Below, one piece after another: positions 26,904 through 36,145 of a stretch of 64,000 nucleotides of DNA. Below the pieces are notes generated by a model. It made no database searches, was not told the origin of the DNA, and was given only the letters and a program-made list of their open reading frames with translations. The position numbers and the translations under genes are program-made. Position 1 is the first letter of the stretch. Each line of letters begins with the position of its first letter. The DNA is from Succinivibrio dextrinosolvens DSM 3072. Its GTDB lineage: Bacteria > Pseudomonadota > Gammaproteobacteria > Enterobacterales > Succinivibrionaceae. The DNA lies in the NCBI RefSeq assembly GCF_900167015.1, contig NZ_FUXX01000010.1, positions 1 through 64,000 on the forward strand, read 5' to 3'.

Positions 26904-28043
26904 ATGATTATTTATGCCGATAACGCTGCTACAACAAAACTTTCAGATAAGGCTTTAAAGGCAATGCTGCCTTTTTTTACGGACAATTATGCAAACCCGT
27001 CAAGTGCTCATTTTTTTGGGCAGAAAGCTCAAGATGCTTTAAGATGGGGGCGCTTTACCGTAGCAAAATGTCTTAATGCTGGAGCTAATGATAAGCTTAT
27101 TTTTACTTCTGGCGGTAGTGAAGCGGATAATCAGGCATTAAATTCAATAGCACAGTCAGGTCTTAAGAATAACAAAAAACATATTATTTCATCAAAGTTT
27201 GAACATCATGCTGTTCTCTACACTTTAGAACAGTTAAAGAAATATGGTTTTGAAATAGAGCTCTTAGATATTCCCGAAGATGGAATAATAGAACCTTCTG
27301 CCGTTGAGTCTGCCATAAGGCCTGATACGGCTGGGGTGTCAATTATGCTTGCCAACAACGAGATTGGCACGGTTCAGCGTATAGACGAAATTGGATCTAT
27401 ATGCAGAAAGGCAGGTGTGCTTTTTCATACTGATGCAGTTCAGGCTGTAGGTCATATTCCGGTTGATGTTGATAACCTAAATGTGGATTATCTATCCTTC
27501 TCCTCTCATAAGTTTCATGGGCCTAAAGGGGTAGGTGGACTTTATGTCAGAGAGGGGGCTCCTATTTCTTCTGTTATAAATGGCGGCTCTCAGGAGTTTG
27601 GCTTCAGAGCTGGTACAGAGAATCTTCCCGGTATTATAGGTACGGCAGTTGCTTTAGAAGAGTCTTTGGAGAATCTTGATTATAAAATAGCTCAGACTAC
27701 TGCTGTCAGGACCTATATTCAGAATGAAATCACAGCAATTCCATCGGTTAAACTGAATGGAGATCCTTTAAAAAGGTTACCAGGCAATCTGAATTTTTCT
27801 TTTGAGGGGGTTGATGGAGATTCTCTGCGGTATTTGCTTGAAGAGAAAGGGATCTGTGCGTCTGCTGGTTCCGCCTGCAACAGCTCATCATCTAAACCAA
27901 GTCATGTTTTAAAAGCTTTAGGTCTGTCGGATGCTCTTAGTAAAAGTGCTTTAAGACTTTCATTTGATGAAACTCTGAGTATCCAGGAGGCTGTGTATAT
28001 TATCTCCTCGATTAAGGAGGTTCTAAGCGAGCTTTGGAATTAG
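26904..28043 (+). CDS. nifS: NifS-like cysteine desulfurase
   Basis: NifS takes sulfur from cysteine for Fe-S cluster building. The 379-aa class V aminotransferase has YADNAATTKLS at its start, SSKFEHHAV with the PLP-stacking His, the PLP lysine Lys203 in SSHKFHGPKG, and catalytic Cys325 in SAGSACNSSSSKPS. The long SAC loop is the NifS/IscS type, not the SufS type. Its place directly after the ferredoxin in this operon suggests supply of sulfur for the H, D, K and B clusters. Its role is still shared with any housekeeping IscS elsewhere. Confidence 0.92.
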   Translation: MIIYADNAATTKLSDKALKAMLPFFTDNYANPSSAHFFGQKAQDALRWGRFTVAKCLNAGANDKLIFTSGGSEADNQALNSIAQSGLKNNKKHIISSKFEHHAVLYTLEQLKKYGFEIELLDIPEDGIIEPSAVESAIRPDTAGVSIMLANNEIGTVQRIDEIGSICRKAGVLFHTDAVQAVGHIPVDVDNLNVDYLSFSSHKFHGPKGVGGLYVREGAPISSVINGGSQEFGFRAGTENLPGIIGTAVALEESLENLDYKIAQTTAVRTYIQNEITAIPSVKLNGDPLKRLPGNLNFSFEGVDGDSLRYLLEEKGICASAGSACNSSSSKPSHVLKALGLSDALSKSALRLSFDETLSIQEAVYIISSIKEVLSELWN

Positions 28044-28072
28044 CCTGTAAAATAACACTGGCTAATGGACCC

Positions 28073-28103
28073 AAAAAAAGACAGTCATACAGACTGTCTT
28101 TTC
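28073..28103. terminator. Bidirectional terminator between nifS and glgA
   Basis: A 9-bp perfect stem, AAGACAGTC (28078-28086) with GACTGTCTT (28092-28100), is flanked by seven A on the left and TTTTC on the right. It can end both the nif-like operon and the converging glg genes. Confidence 0.85.
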
Positions 28104-28118
28104 TAGGTATATAATTTT

Positions 28119-29579
28119 TTACCACTTAGGTTTCTGCAGTGCACTCTTGTACAGAGCTTCGTACTGAACACAACTGTCAGACCAGTTGAATCGAACCTTC
28201 ATTGCGTTCTGCTTGATTCGTTTCATCTCAGCATTATTCTCAAGATACAGAATCAGTGTTCTTCTTAAGCAGGACAGCAACTCTTCAGAATTAGGATCCT
28301 TGAAGATAAAGCCTGTACCGTTCTCACGGTCAGTATCATAATCTACAACGGTATCCTGTAGACCACCTACCGCACGCACGATAGGAAGAGTACCGTATGC
28401 CAGTGAGTAAATCTGATTTAGACCGCAAGGCTCGAAGATTGATGGCATCAGGAAGAAATCTGCTGCAGCCTCAATCTGGTGAGCAAGCATATTGTCATAA
28501 ACAGACTTGAAGACCATCTTACCAGGATGTCTGTTGGCGATTTCCTCCATCTGCTTCTGCAGAGCAGGATCACCAGTTCCTTCGATGACAACCTGCACCT
28601 TGTGCTGCAGGAATCTGTCAAGAATCGGAATAAGCAGACCGATACCTTTCTGATCAGTCAGACGGGCAACCATACCGTACATTGGGGTATCACCCATCTC
28701 AAAGCCGAGCTTACGCTGTAATAGATATTTACCTAAGATCTTCTGATCAAGGGTATTAACGTCATAACGTATTCTCAAAAGCTGGTCAGTTGCAGGATCC
28801 CAGTCAGAGTAGTCACAACCGTTGATGATACCTGACAGATCCATCTGTCTGTCAATAAAGTTCTGGGTCATACCGTGACCACCGATGTATGAGGTTAATT
28901 CCTTTGCATAACCAGGAGAAACGGTATTAATCTTATCAGCGTAGAATACACCACACTTTAAGAAGTTAATGAATGAACCCTGTGAAACCTTGTCATTGTA
29001 GATACCACTGATTTCTGGGAGATAAGAAATCTGAGATCTGTCAAATACGCCCTGGAATGCTCCATTGTGGATGGTAATCACTGAGCGTGATTTCTCAAAG
29101 AATGGATCATTAGCATATTTGATGCGTAACAGCATAGGTGCAAGACCGGTATGCCAGTCGTTACAGTGGAGAATATCAAACTGGAAACCGATAATTTTTG
29201 CTGTTTCAATTGCTGCGGCAGAGAAGAATGCATAGCGATAACCGTTGTCACCATAGGCTTCATTGTTGTCGCCATACATTGATGTTCTGTCGAAGTACTG
29301 TGGACAGTCGATCAGCAATACTTCAACCTTTGAGTTGAGAATAGCTTTTCTGACTTTGTAGGGAATATGTAACTTAACGTCTGAGTGAGACTTGTTAAGT
29401 ACACCTTCAGCAATGATTGGTAAATCCTGCCAGCCTTTGATGATTGAATAGCAAGGAAGCACAATTTTAACATCGTGTCCTCTTGCCTGTAATTCCAAAG
29501 GAAGGGCCTTTGCCACATCAGCAAGGCCACCGGATTTAACAATATCTGCAACTTCAGATGATAATAATAATACTTTCAC
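28119..29579 (-). CDS. glgA: Glycogen synthase
   Basis: GlgA adds ADP-glucose to growing glycogen. The 486-aa GT5 enzyme has the ADP-glucose-binding KSGGLADV near the start (about 15-22), a GYRYAFFS segment, and the C-terminal PSIFEPCGLNQIYSLAYGTLPIVRAVGGL motif with the catalytic Glu. It starts at a GTG (29577-29579) behind AGGGGA. glgC lies upstream by 40 bases and supplies its substrate. No branching enzyme or phosphorylase is in the window. Confidence 0.95.
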   Translation of the reverse strand: MKVLLLSSEVADIVKSGGLADVAKALPLELQARGHDVKIVLPCYSIIKGWQDLPIIAEGVLNKSHSDVKLHIPYKVRKAILNSKVEVLLIDCPQYFDRTSMYGDNNEAYGDNGYRYAFFSAAAIETAKIIGFQFDILHCNDWHTGLAPMLLRIKYANDPFFEKSRSVITIHNGAFQGVFDRSQISYLPEISGIYNDKVSQGSFINFLKCGVFYADKINTVSPGYAKELTSYIGGHGMTQNFIDRQMDLSGIINGCDYSDWDPATDQLLRIRYDVNTLDQKILGKYLLQRKLGFEMGDTPMYGMVARLTDQKGIGLLIPILDRFLQHKVQVVIEGTGDPALQKQMEEIANRHPGKMVFKSVYDNMLAHQIEAAADFFLMPSIFEPCGLNQIYSLAYGTLPIVRAVGGLQDTVVDYDTDRENGTGFIFKDPNSEELLSCLRRTLILYLENNAEMKRIKQNAMKVRFNWSDSCVQYEALYKSALQKPKW

Positions 29580-29619
29580 AGATATCCCCTATATGTCTAT
29601 TTTTTATTGATCGGGATCA

Positions 29620-30864
29620 CTAATATCCCAGTCTTAAACCTTTACCTACGACTATTATGCCATTATCTGAGATATTTATCTTGCCTTTTTTGTATTGTGC
29701 AGCAAGTTTTTTATCTTCTTCAATATCATAGCCTAGGGTAAAGCCTGGAGCGATTTCAACGTATCTGTCCAGAATTACGTTTCTTACCTTTGCGCCCTTA
29801 CCGATGGTGTTATCTCCGATCATTACGCAGCCTTCAACATTTGCACCGTCATTGGCAGTACATCTGAAGCCTAATACTGATTTGTTGATTGTTGCACCGT
29901 TAATCTCGCATCCAGCTGAAATCAGGGACATTGAAACGTGTGACTCGTTATCATCGGTATCAACGAAGTTTGCTGGTGGTAGAGGTGGGTAGTAGGTGTG
30001 TAATGCCCACTTAGGATTGTGTAGATTAAACTTAGCGTAGTTGCCAAGAAGATCCATATGAGCTTCCCAGAAACTGTCAACGCTTCCTACGTCTCTCCAG
30101 TAAGCTGAATCAGCTTCGCCTGCGATCTTAGCTGAGCTGAAGTCGTATACGAATACCTTTCCTCGAGGGAACAGCTTAGGAATAATGTCCTTACCGAAGT
30201 CATGGCTTGATTTGCTGTCCTGCTGATCTTCAACAAGCTCGTTAATCAGAACGTCAGCCTTGAAGATGTAGTTACCCATAGATACTAGAGAATAACCAGG
30301 CTCTGAAGGGATCTCCTTTGGCTTAGCTGGTTTCTCCTGGAAACCAATCATGCATCCGTTTTCATCAACTTCGATAACACCGAATTTACCCGCGCAGTCT
30401 TCTGACTTCATCTTGATAGCTGCTACGGTTAATTCAGCCTGCTTGCTGTTGTGATAGTTCAGCATCTCTCTGACATCCATCTTGTAGATGTTGTCTGAAC
30501 CGAATACGCAAACATGGTCAGGGAACTGATCACGAATAAAGGTCAGGTTCTGATAGATTGCATCTGCTGTACCCTGGTACCATTCCTTTGATACACGCAT
30601 CTGTGCTGGAAGTGAGTCGATGAATGCGCCTGGGATACCACTTACCTGCCAGCCATTCTTAAGATGCATCATTAAAGACTGTGATTTGTACTGTGTAATA
30701 ACAAAGATCTTAAGAATACCTGAGTTAACGAAATTGTTTAGAACGAAGTCGATCAGACGATAGCTTCCGCCAAATGGAACTGCTGGTTTTGATCTACTTT
30801 CGGTTAATGGCATTAAGCGAGTACCCTCACCGCCTGCCAGAATCATTGCTAATACTCCTGACAT
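29620..30864 (-). CDS. glgC: Glucose-1-phosphate adenylyltransferase
   Basis: GlgC makes ADP-glucose from glucose-1-phosphate and ATP, the controlled step of glycogen synthesis. The 414-aa protein has the nucleotide loop LAGGEGTRLMPLTESRSKPA at its start, VFGSDNIYKM, VIEVDENGCMIGFQEKP and a C-terminal left-handed beta-helix with repeated hydrophobic hexads (about 300-390). A GGGGGAATT element precedes the ATG. The N-terminal allosteric region is shorter than in E. coli (431), so the effector response may differ. Confidence 0.95.
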   Translation of the reverse strand: MSGVLAMILAGGEGTRLMPLTESRSKPAVPFGGSYRLIDFVLNNFVNSGILKIFVITQYKSQSLMMHLKNGWQVSGIPGAFIDSLPAQMRVSKEWYQGTADAIYQNLTFIRDQFPDHVCVFGSDNIYKMDVREMLNYHNSKQAELTVAAIKMKSEDCAGKFGVIEVDENGCMIGFQEKPAKPKEIPSEPGYSLVSMGNYIFKADVLINELVEDQQDSKSSHDFGKDIIPKLFPRGKVFVYDFSSAKIAGEADSAYWRDVGSVDSFWEAHMDLLGNYAKFNLHNPKWALHTYYPPLPPANFVDTDDNESHVSMSLISAGCEINGATINKSVLGFRCTANDGANVEGCVMIGDNTIGKGAKVRNVILDRYVEIAPGFTLGYDIEEDKKLAAQYKKGKINISDNGIIVVGKGLRLGY

Positions 30865-31383
30865 AGGAATTCCCCCATAAATAAATTTGTTCTTAAATTA
30901 AAATGATAGTTTCACTAGGGGTAGTATAAATTAAATTTGAAATAGATTTTTTTACGTGCTTCAAACTTGTGATTAACAAAGGGACTTTCAGTGATTTTGT
31001 ATAATCTATTTAAAGACAAAATTTGCGCTGTGAGGCAATAATTTTTTGTAATTTTTAGGAGGTCAAATCTAATTTGTAAATTATTTTCAATTTGATGAAA
31101 AAATTATGATCTTGGTGAAATTTTTAGAAAAATGTTAATTTTTTTTATTAACAGTAATAGTTCTTAATAAGAAAAATCTCTTTGTAAATTCAAGGAAAAT
31201 CCTCTCCTTCCGCATTAAATCTAGTTTAAAAGGGAAAATGTTAATTTTGTTCAAACAAAAGTTTGCATATTGAAAATATGTTAGATATAGAGAAGACAAA
31301 TCTTAAATGGTATTTTTTTTGCATAGGTATTTTTCGTATATGTTTTGTTAAAACTACAGCGAATTTTGGAGAGGGGGATTTAT
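30865..31383. other. AT-rich intergenic region between divergent glgC and 31384 genes
   Basis: About 520 bases that must contain both promoters. A perfect TATAAT occurs at 31000-31005 (plus) without a convincing -35, and a GTTAAT/ATTAAC hairpin with a T loop occurs near 31134. No open frame of coding character is seen. Confidence 0.5.
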
Positions 31384-32490
31384 ATGAATTTTAGAAATAT
31401 TCTATTAATTCCGTTAGTTATTTTCTGTACTGCCGGCATGGCTGAAGAGCCTTATGTTAATGATATGTCTGCAGGTACATCCATATCTGGTCCTACCGAG
31501 GAGCAGGAGGCAATGTTTTCTCCTTCTGCTGCATTTGAAGGATATGTGAATAATTACGTCAGCTCTGCAATGACCAGGGAGCTTGAAAAGAATGTTAGGA
31601 CTTTAAACGGTCTCTCTGCACAGGTTGCAAGGCTTAAAAAGGATCTTGATTCCACCTCAAATGAACTTAATGCCAACGTGAAAAAACAGAGGGAAGATCT
31701 TCAGCGCTGCGTCAATATCTTGGCAGAATTCAAGAAGAATATCGATACCAATTATTTCTATATAAAAGGTATAAAAAAAGAACTTCTGAAAATGGGAGTA
31801 AGTATTGAGGACAGTCAGAAGAATATTTCTCAGACATCATCTGATCTCCAGAGCAAGATTGACAACAACCGCAGTGAATTCAACCTGTTAACCGAGCAGC
31901 TGGACGGTAAGGTTCAGAAGCGCCTTGATGATTCATCAGCATTTGAAAGCAGAGTTTATGGCTATGGAACCTTTGCCGTGATTCTTATTGTGCTGTGTAT
32001 TGTAGGTGTTGTCGGTGCTATTGTCTGTTGTGCAGTTCTGCTCAGAAAACTTGTATCTCTTCAGGACAAATGCAGAAGACTGGAGGAGAATCTTTCATTT
32101 TCACATCAGAAGGTTTCAATTCCTATGTCTGCATTTAAGGAGAATCCTGCATCAGGCCCTGATCACAGTTTTATTCTGAAACTCTCATCAGATGTAGCCA
32201 TTATGGAAACTAATCTAAGTGCTTTATCAGAGGGGCAGGATGGATACAGACAGCTTAAGGACTCACTTGAATCTCTGAAGAAAACTGCAAAGGATAGCGG
32301 TTATGAGTTTGTAGGTTATATTGGACAGGATTATCATCCAAATATGCCTTGTGACGCAGATTTCATACACGATGAATCATTAGAGCAGGGCAAATCTGTT
32401 ATAAGTGCTATGATAAAAATGCAGGTTAACTATCACGGACAGATGATACAGAAACCTCATTTCGTAGTCAGACAGAATTTAGGATATTAG
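31384..32490 (+). CDS. Exported coiled-coil membrane protein of unknown function
   Basis: The 368-aa protein starts at the ATG at 31384, behind GAGAGGGGG. The open frame extends back to a TTG at 31345, which lacks a site. It has a signal peptide ([14 protein letters not shown], cleavage after GMA), then a long heptad-rich coiled coil (about 45-185: repeated [12 protein letters not shown]-type segments), then one transmembrane helix (about 195-220: [20 protein letters not shown]) and a cytoplasmic domain of about 145 residues. I do not recognise it. The topology resembles signalling or scaffold proteins that connect periplasm and cytosol. The macrodomain gene follows 2 bases later. Confidence 0.65.
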   Translation: MNFRNILLIPLVIFCTAGMAEEPYVNDMSAGTSISGPTEEQEAMFSPSAAFEGYVNNYVSSAMTRELEKNVRTLNGLSAQVARLKKDLDSTSNELNANVKKQREDLQRCVNILAEFKKNIDTNYFYIKGIKKELLKMGVSIEDSQKNISQTSSDLQSKIDNNRSEFNLLTEQLDGKVQKRLDDSSAFESRVYGYGTFAVILIVLCIVGVVGAIVCCAVLLRKLVSLQDKCRRLEENLSFSHQKVSIPMSAFKENPASGPDHSFILKLSSDVAIMETNLSALSEGQDGYRQLKDSLESLKKTAKDSGYEFVGYIGQDYHPNMPCDADFIHDESLEQGKSVISAMIKMQVNYHGQMIQKPHFVVRQNLGY

Positions 32491-32492
32491 TT

Positions 32493-33002
32493 TTGGAAAT
32501 TAAACTTGTTTTAGGTGATATCACCAGACTTACAGATGTTGATGCAATAGTAAATGCTGCCAACAACTCACTTTTAGGCGGAGGTGGTGTCGATGGAGCA
32601 ATTCATCGGGCTGCAGGTCCAGAGCTTTTAGAGGAGTGCAGAACTCTTAACGGTTGTGCAACCGGAGAAGCTAAAACCACAAAAGCCTATAATCTTCCAT
32701 GCAGATATGTGATCCATACCGTGGGACCTATCTGGCATGGAGGCTCTTCAAATGAAGCCTCTCTTCTTGCAGACTGCTATCGAAATTCTCTGATTGAAGC
32801 TCAGAAAAACGGTGCAAGACGAGTTGCCTTTCCTTCAATTTCAACAGGAGTTTACGGATATCCAGTTGATAAAGCCGCTGAAGTAGCGATTAAAACAGTG
32901 AAGGACGTACTCAGGAGTATGAGCTCATCTTTTGATCTTATTGAATGGTGTCTTTTTGATAATCGAACCTATAATGCATATGAGACTGTTCTAAAAGGTT
33001 AA
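32493..33002 (+). CDS. Macrodomain protein, O-acetyl-ADP-ribose deacetylase (YmdB-like)
   Basis: The 169-aa protein is a single macrodomain: [23 protein letters not shown] is the ADP-ribose-binding loop (about 17-40), VGPIW the middle, and [12 protein letters not shown] the second phosphate loop (about 117-128). These enzymes hydrolyse O-acetyl-ADP-ribose or remove ADP-ribose from proteins. It starts at a TTG (32493), with TTAGGAT upstream inside the end of the previous gene, so the two are coupled. Whether it acts on ADP-ribosylated NifH-type proteins is open; no DraT or DraG is seen here. Confidence 0.88.
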   Translation: MEIKLVLGDITRLTDVDAIVNAANNSLLGGGGVDGAIHRAAGPELLEECRTLNGCATGEAKTTKAYNLPCRYVIHTVGPIWHGGSSNEASLLADCYRNSLIEAQKNGARRVAFPSISTGVYGYPVDKAAEVAIKTVKDVLRSMSSSFDLIEWCLFDNRTYNAYETVLKG

Positions 33003-33031
33003 TCTTTGTTTTGGAGCAATTCAAAATTTTT

Positions 33032-33071
33032 TTGATCTGGATCAATTTTTCTGAGAAGATTAAGGTATCCT
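33032..33071 (+). promoter_or_regulatory. FNR box and -10 of the ldhA promoter
   Basis: TTGAT-CTGG-ATCAA (33032-33045) is a perfect match to the FNR consensus. A TATCCT -10 (33066-33071) implies a start near 33078, so the box is centred about 40 bases upstream. This is the class II position for direct activation under anaerobiosis. Confidence 0.78.
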
Positions 33072-33105
33072 AGACAAAGATATGTTTTATGGTTCGAGGC
33101 AAACA

Positions 33106-34119
33106 ATGGATAAGAATAAGATTGTATTTTTCGGTACCCACAGCTACGATAGACACGCCTTTTCAGATCTGAACGCAAGCAAAGGTTATGATTTTGAGCT
33201 TATTTACCACCGTTCATTCTTAAATGAAAAGAATGCAGATGAAATTCACGGTGCAAAAGCTGTATGTATTTTCGTAAATGATCGTGCAGACAGAACTGTT
33301 CTGACCAAGCTAAAGGAAAATGGCGTTGAGCTTCTTGCTTTACGCTGTGCCGGCTTTAACAATGTCGATCTTCAGGCAGCCAAGGATCTTGGCATTCGTG
33401 TAGTTCGTGTCCCAGCTTATTCTCCTCATGCAATTGCTGAGCATGTCGTTGCTCTGATTCTAACTCTTAACAGAAAAACTCACCGTGCATATACCAGAAC
33501 CCGTGACGGTAACTTCGCTCTGCATGGTTTAATGGGCTTTGATTTATACGGCAAGACTGCAGGTGTTATCGGTACCGGTAAGATTGCTCGTGTTCTTATC
33601 GGAATTCTTAAGGGCTTTGGTCTTAATATTCTTGCTTACGATATCTTTGAGGATAAGGAATATGAAAAGGCTGCAGGCATCAAGTATGTCTCATTGGATG
33701 AACTGTATGCAAAATCAGATATTATTTCTCTGAACTGCCCATTAACTCCAGAGAACAAGTATCTGATCAACAAGGACTCAATTGCAAAGATGAAAGATGG
33801 TGTAATGCTGATTAACACCGGTCGTGGTCCACTTATCAATACTGAAGCTCTGGTTGAAGGTCTTAAGAACGGAAAGATTGGTGCAGCAGGTCTTGATGTT
33901 TACGAGGAGGAGAGCCAGTACTTCTTCCAGGATAAGTCTGATAACATCATTGCTGATGACAAGCTTGGCCGTCTTCTAAGTTTCAATAATGTTCTTCTGA
34001 CTTCTCATCAGGCATTCTTTACCAAAGAGGCAATGCACAATATTGTGGATACCACTCTGTCAAATGCTAAAGCCTACTTTGAAGGTCAGGAACTTGTAAA
34101 TGAGGTTAAGGCTAAATAA
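33106..34119 (+). CDS. ldhA: D-lactate dehydrogenase (fermentative)
   Basis: LdhA reduces pyruvate to D-lactate with NADH. The 337-aa 2-hydroxyacid dehydrogenase has RCAGFNNVDL, the NAD loop GVIGTGKIA, catalytic Arg in NTGRGPLINT, Glu in GLDVYEEE and His in TSHQAFFT. It matches E. coli LdhA in length and motifs. I start at 33106 because CGAGG sits 6 bases upstream; the frame has an earlier ATG at 33082. An FNR box upstream predicts anaerobic induction, and a terminator follows. Confidence 0.92.
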   Translation: MDKNKIVFFGTHSYDRHAFSDLNASKGYDFELIYHRSFLNEKNADEIHGAKAVCIFVNDRADRTVLTKLKENGVELLALRCAGFNNVDLQAAKDLGIRVVRVPAYSPHAIAEHVVALILTLNRKTHRAYTRTRDGNFALHGLMGFDLYGKTAGVIGTGKIARVLIGILKGFGLNILAYDIFEDKEYEKAAGIKYVSLDELYAKSDIISLNCPLTPENKYLINKDSIAKMKDGVMLINTGRGPLINTEALVEGLKNGKIGAAGLDVYEEESQYFFQDKSDNIIADDKLGRLLSFNNVLLTSHQAFFTKEAMHNIVDTTLSNAKAYFEGQELVNEVKAK

Positions 34120-34146
34120 GCCTCTAATTTCGAAGAATTGAGAAAT

Positions 34147-34187
34147 ATTCCGGAGCTACTGTTTTGTACGACTCCGGAATTTTTTTA
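34147..34187 (+). terminator. Rho-independent terminator of ldhA
   Basis: A 9-bp perfect stem, ATTCCGGAG (34147-34155) with CTCCGGAAT (34172-34180), is followed by seven T. The T run overlaps the stop codon of the converging rsmC gene. Confidence 0.9.
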
Positions 34188-35255
34188 TGCGTTCACAGCT
34201 TTGTAAACAGTGAAGGTGTTGCTTGAACTTATGATCTCAACACTTGAGAAATTCTGTTTCAGAATTTCACCATAGCCAAGATGAGAGTTTGCAACCAGAT
34301 ACAGAACACCGCCTTTATTCAGATGTTCGGATGCATTGATAATCATGTTGATGGTTGGAGCAGTAGTGGTTGAAATACCCACATGGAATGGAGGATTTAC
34401 TGCAATCACATCATACTTATCAAGTCCGGTCAGCATATCTGCTGCAACAATCTTTACATCAGTAACACTGTTTAGACAGGTGTTCTCCAAGGTAAGATGC
34501 AGAGCTGATGCTGATACGTCTGAACTTGTAATATCCTTAAAGCCAAGCTTTGATAAAAAGATTCCTACTACACCGCAGCCGCAGCCAAGATCAAGAGCCT
34601 TACCCTGAGGTACAATCTTTGCGATACTGTTCAGAAGCAGTTCTGTTCCCTTATCTAGTTTGCCCTGAGAGAATACAGCTGTATCCTGATGCAGCTTCAT
34701 AGAAATATCACCGATAGCTACATCAATATCCTTTGGCTGAGAATAGGTGTTAACAGGATTCTCATATATAGCCTTAAACAGGGTACACTTTCTGGCCAGA
34801 TCAACCTTGATGGTGGAGCCCATTGGCTTTAGAAGTGAATCGGCACTCTTTGCTCCGCCATCATTAGATCCCGCTGTATAGATATAGCCGCCCTTATCAA
34901 GTTTTTCTTCAAGCAGATTTAAAAGCTTAACTGTCTGCTGTTTTGCCTTTGAAAGCAGTAATACTAGAGTATCTGCCTGAGGGATCTTTGGCATAGCTGA
35001 CTCAATATCTGAGAAGATAAGATCAACGTGTTTGTAAGAGATAACCTGTGGAAAATCTGAACTCATGCTCTGTCCGATCATTGCAGCCATAGCTTTGCAG
35101 GCTACGTAGTTATCGCAGATAACAGTTGCATGAGTACTGTCCTTAACTAAAGACAGAATCATAGGATCAAAAACATCACCTGCAATAATCAGGTTTCTAT
35201 TTTCAAAGATATCCTTATTTCTCTGTAGAAGTTCGAATACTGGTGAGTTTGCCAT
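34185..35255 (-). CDS. rsmC: 16S rRNA m2G1207 methyltransferase RsmC
   Basis: RsmC methylates G1207 of 16S rRNA in the 30S subunit. The 356-aa protein has the two-domain layout of this enzyme: a degenerate N-terminal Rossmann domain (about 1-170) and a catalytic C-terminal one with LDLGCGCGVVG for SAM and the base-flipping motif NPPFHVG. The ATG overlaps the rsmA stop by one base (TAATG), so two rRNA methylases are translated together. Confidence 0.9.
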   Translation of the reverse strand: MANSPVFELLQRNKDIFENRNLIIAGDVFDPMILSLVKDSTHATVICDNYVACKAMAAMIGQSMSSDFPQVISYKHVDLIFSDIESAMPKIPQADTLVLLLSKAKQQTVKLLNLLEEKLDKGGYIYTAGSNDGGAKSADSLLKPMGSTIKVDLARKCTLFKAIYENPVNTYSQPKDIDVAIGDISMKLHQDTAVFSQGKLDKGTELLLNSIAKIVPQGKALDLGCGCGVVGIFLSKLGFKDITSSDVSASALHLTLENTCLNSVTDVKIVAADMLTGLDKYDVIAVNPPFHVGISTTTAPTINMIINASEHLNKGGVLYLVANSHLGYGEILKQNFSSVEIISSSNTFTVYKAVNA

Positions 35256-36052
35256 TAGACTTTATCTCTGTACTTTATAGCTTTTGCTAGTTCAACATAC
35301 TTTTCAACAGGAATGTTCTCTGCACGAATAATAGGATCAAGGCCCATATCTATAATCTCGTTTTCAGTGAAGAATTTTGAAAGGGCATTTCTGATTGTCT
35401 TGCGTCTTGCAGAGAATGCTGTAGTAGTTACGTTGTTCAGATATGGTACAAGTGCTCTTTCCTCATCAGTAAGATCCTTAGGCTTAAGTCTTACAACTGC
35501 GGATGTAACCTTAGGAGCAGGTCTGAATGCTGAAGGAGGAACAATAAGCATAGGAATAACGTTGGCATGGAACTGTGTCATAACAGTCAGACGTCCATAA
35601 TCCTTGCTGTTAGGTGCAGCAGCAAGACGCTCAACCACTTCCTTCTGCAGCATGAAGTGCATATCAATAATGCCTCTCTGGGAGAGCAGATGGAAAATGA
35701 TAGGGGAGGTAATATTGTATGGAAGATTACCGAATACTCTCAGATTACCTGCACCTTCAATTTTTTCGAAGTCTACCTTTAGGGCATCGCCTTCGATGAT
35801 GGTAAGACCTTTTAGGAAAGGATCATGCTTTAGAATTTCAACCAGATCTCTATCAAGCTCAATTGCTGTTAAGCTTTTTGCTCTCTCTAAAACCGGTCTT
35901 GTTAAAGCTGCATGACCAGGGCCGATTTCAACAAGCTTCTCTCCTTCTTTAGGATTGATAGCGTCTACAATCTGACCGATGATATGATCATTTACTAAAA
36001 AGTTTTGACCAAAGCGTTTTCTCGCTTTCATGTGTACTGGTGGTAGTGCCAT
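35255..36052 (-). CDS. rsmA: 16S rRNA dimethyladenosine transferase (KsgA)
   Basis: RsmA dimethylates A1518 and A1519 of 16S rRNA late in 30S assembly. The 265-aa protein has KRFGQNFLVN, SAM motif EIGPGHAALT, and NLPYNITSPI (the catalytic NLPY). It lies 93 bases after surA. In E. coli pdxA lies between surA and rsmA; it is missing here. Confidence 0.95.
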   Translation of the reverse strand: MALPPVHMKARKRFGQNFLVNDHIIGQIVDAINPKEGEKLVEIGPGHAALTRPVLERAKSLTAIELDRDLVEILKHDPFLKGLTIIEGDALKVDFEKIEGAGNLRVFGNLPYNITSPIIFHLLSQRGIIDMHFMLQKEVVERLAAAPNSKDYGRLTVMTQFHANVIPMLIVPPSAFRPAPKVTSAVVRLKPKDLTDEERALVPYLNNVTTTAFSARRKTIRNALSKFFTENEIIDMGLDPIIRAENIPVEKYVELAKAIKYRDKV

Positions 36053-36145
36053 ATTTTTACCTGTATAAAAAACAAAATCAGCGCTGATGATACACCAACG
36101 CTGAGTGAATTATAACCTAGTTTAGGCTGTTTATTGTGAATAAAC

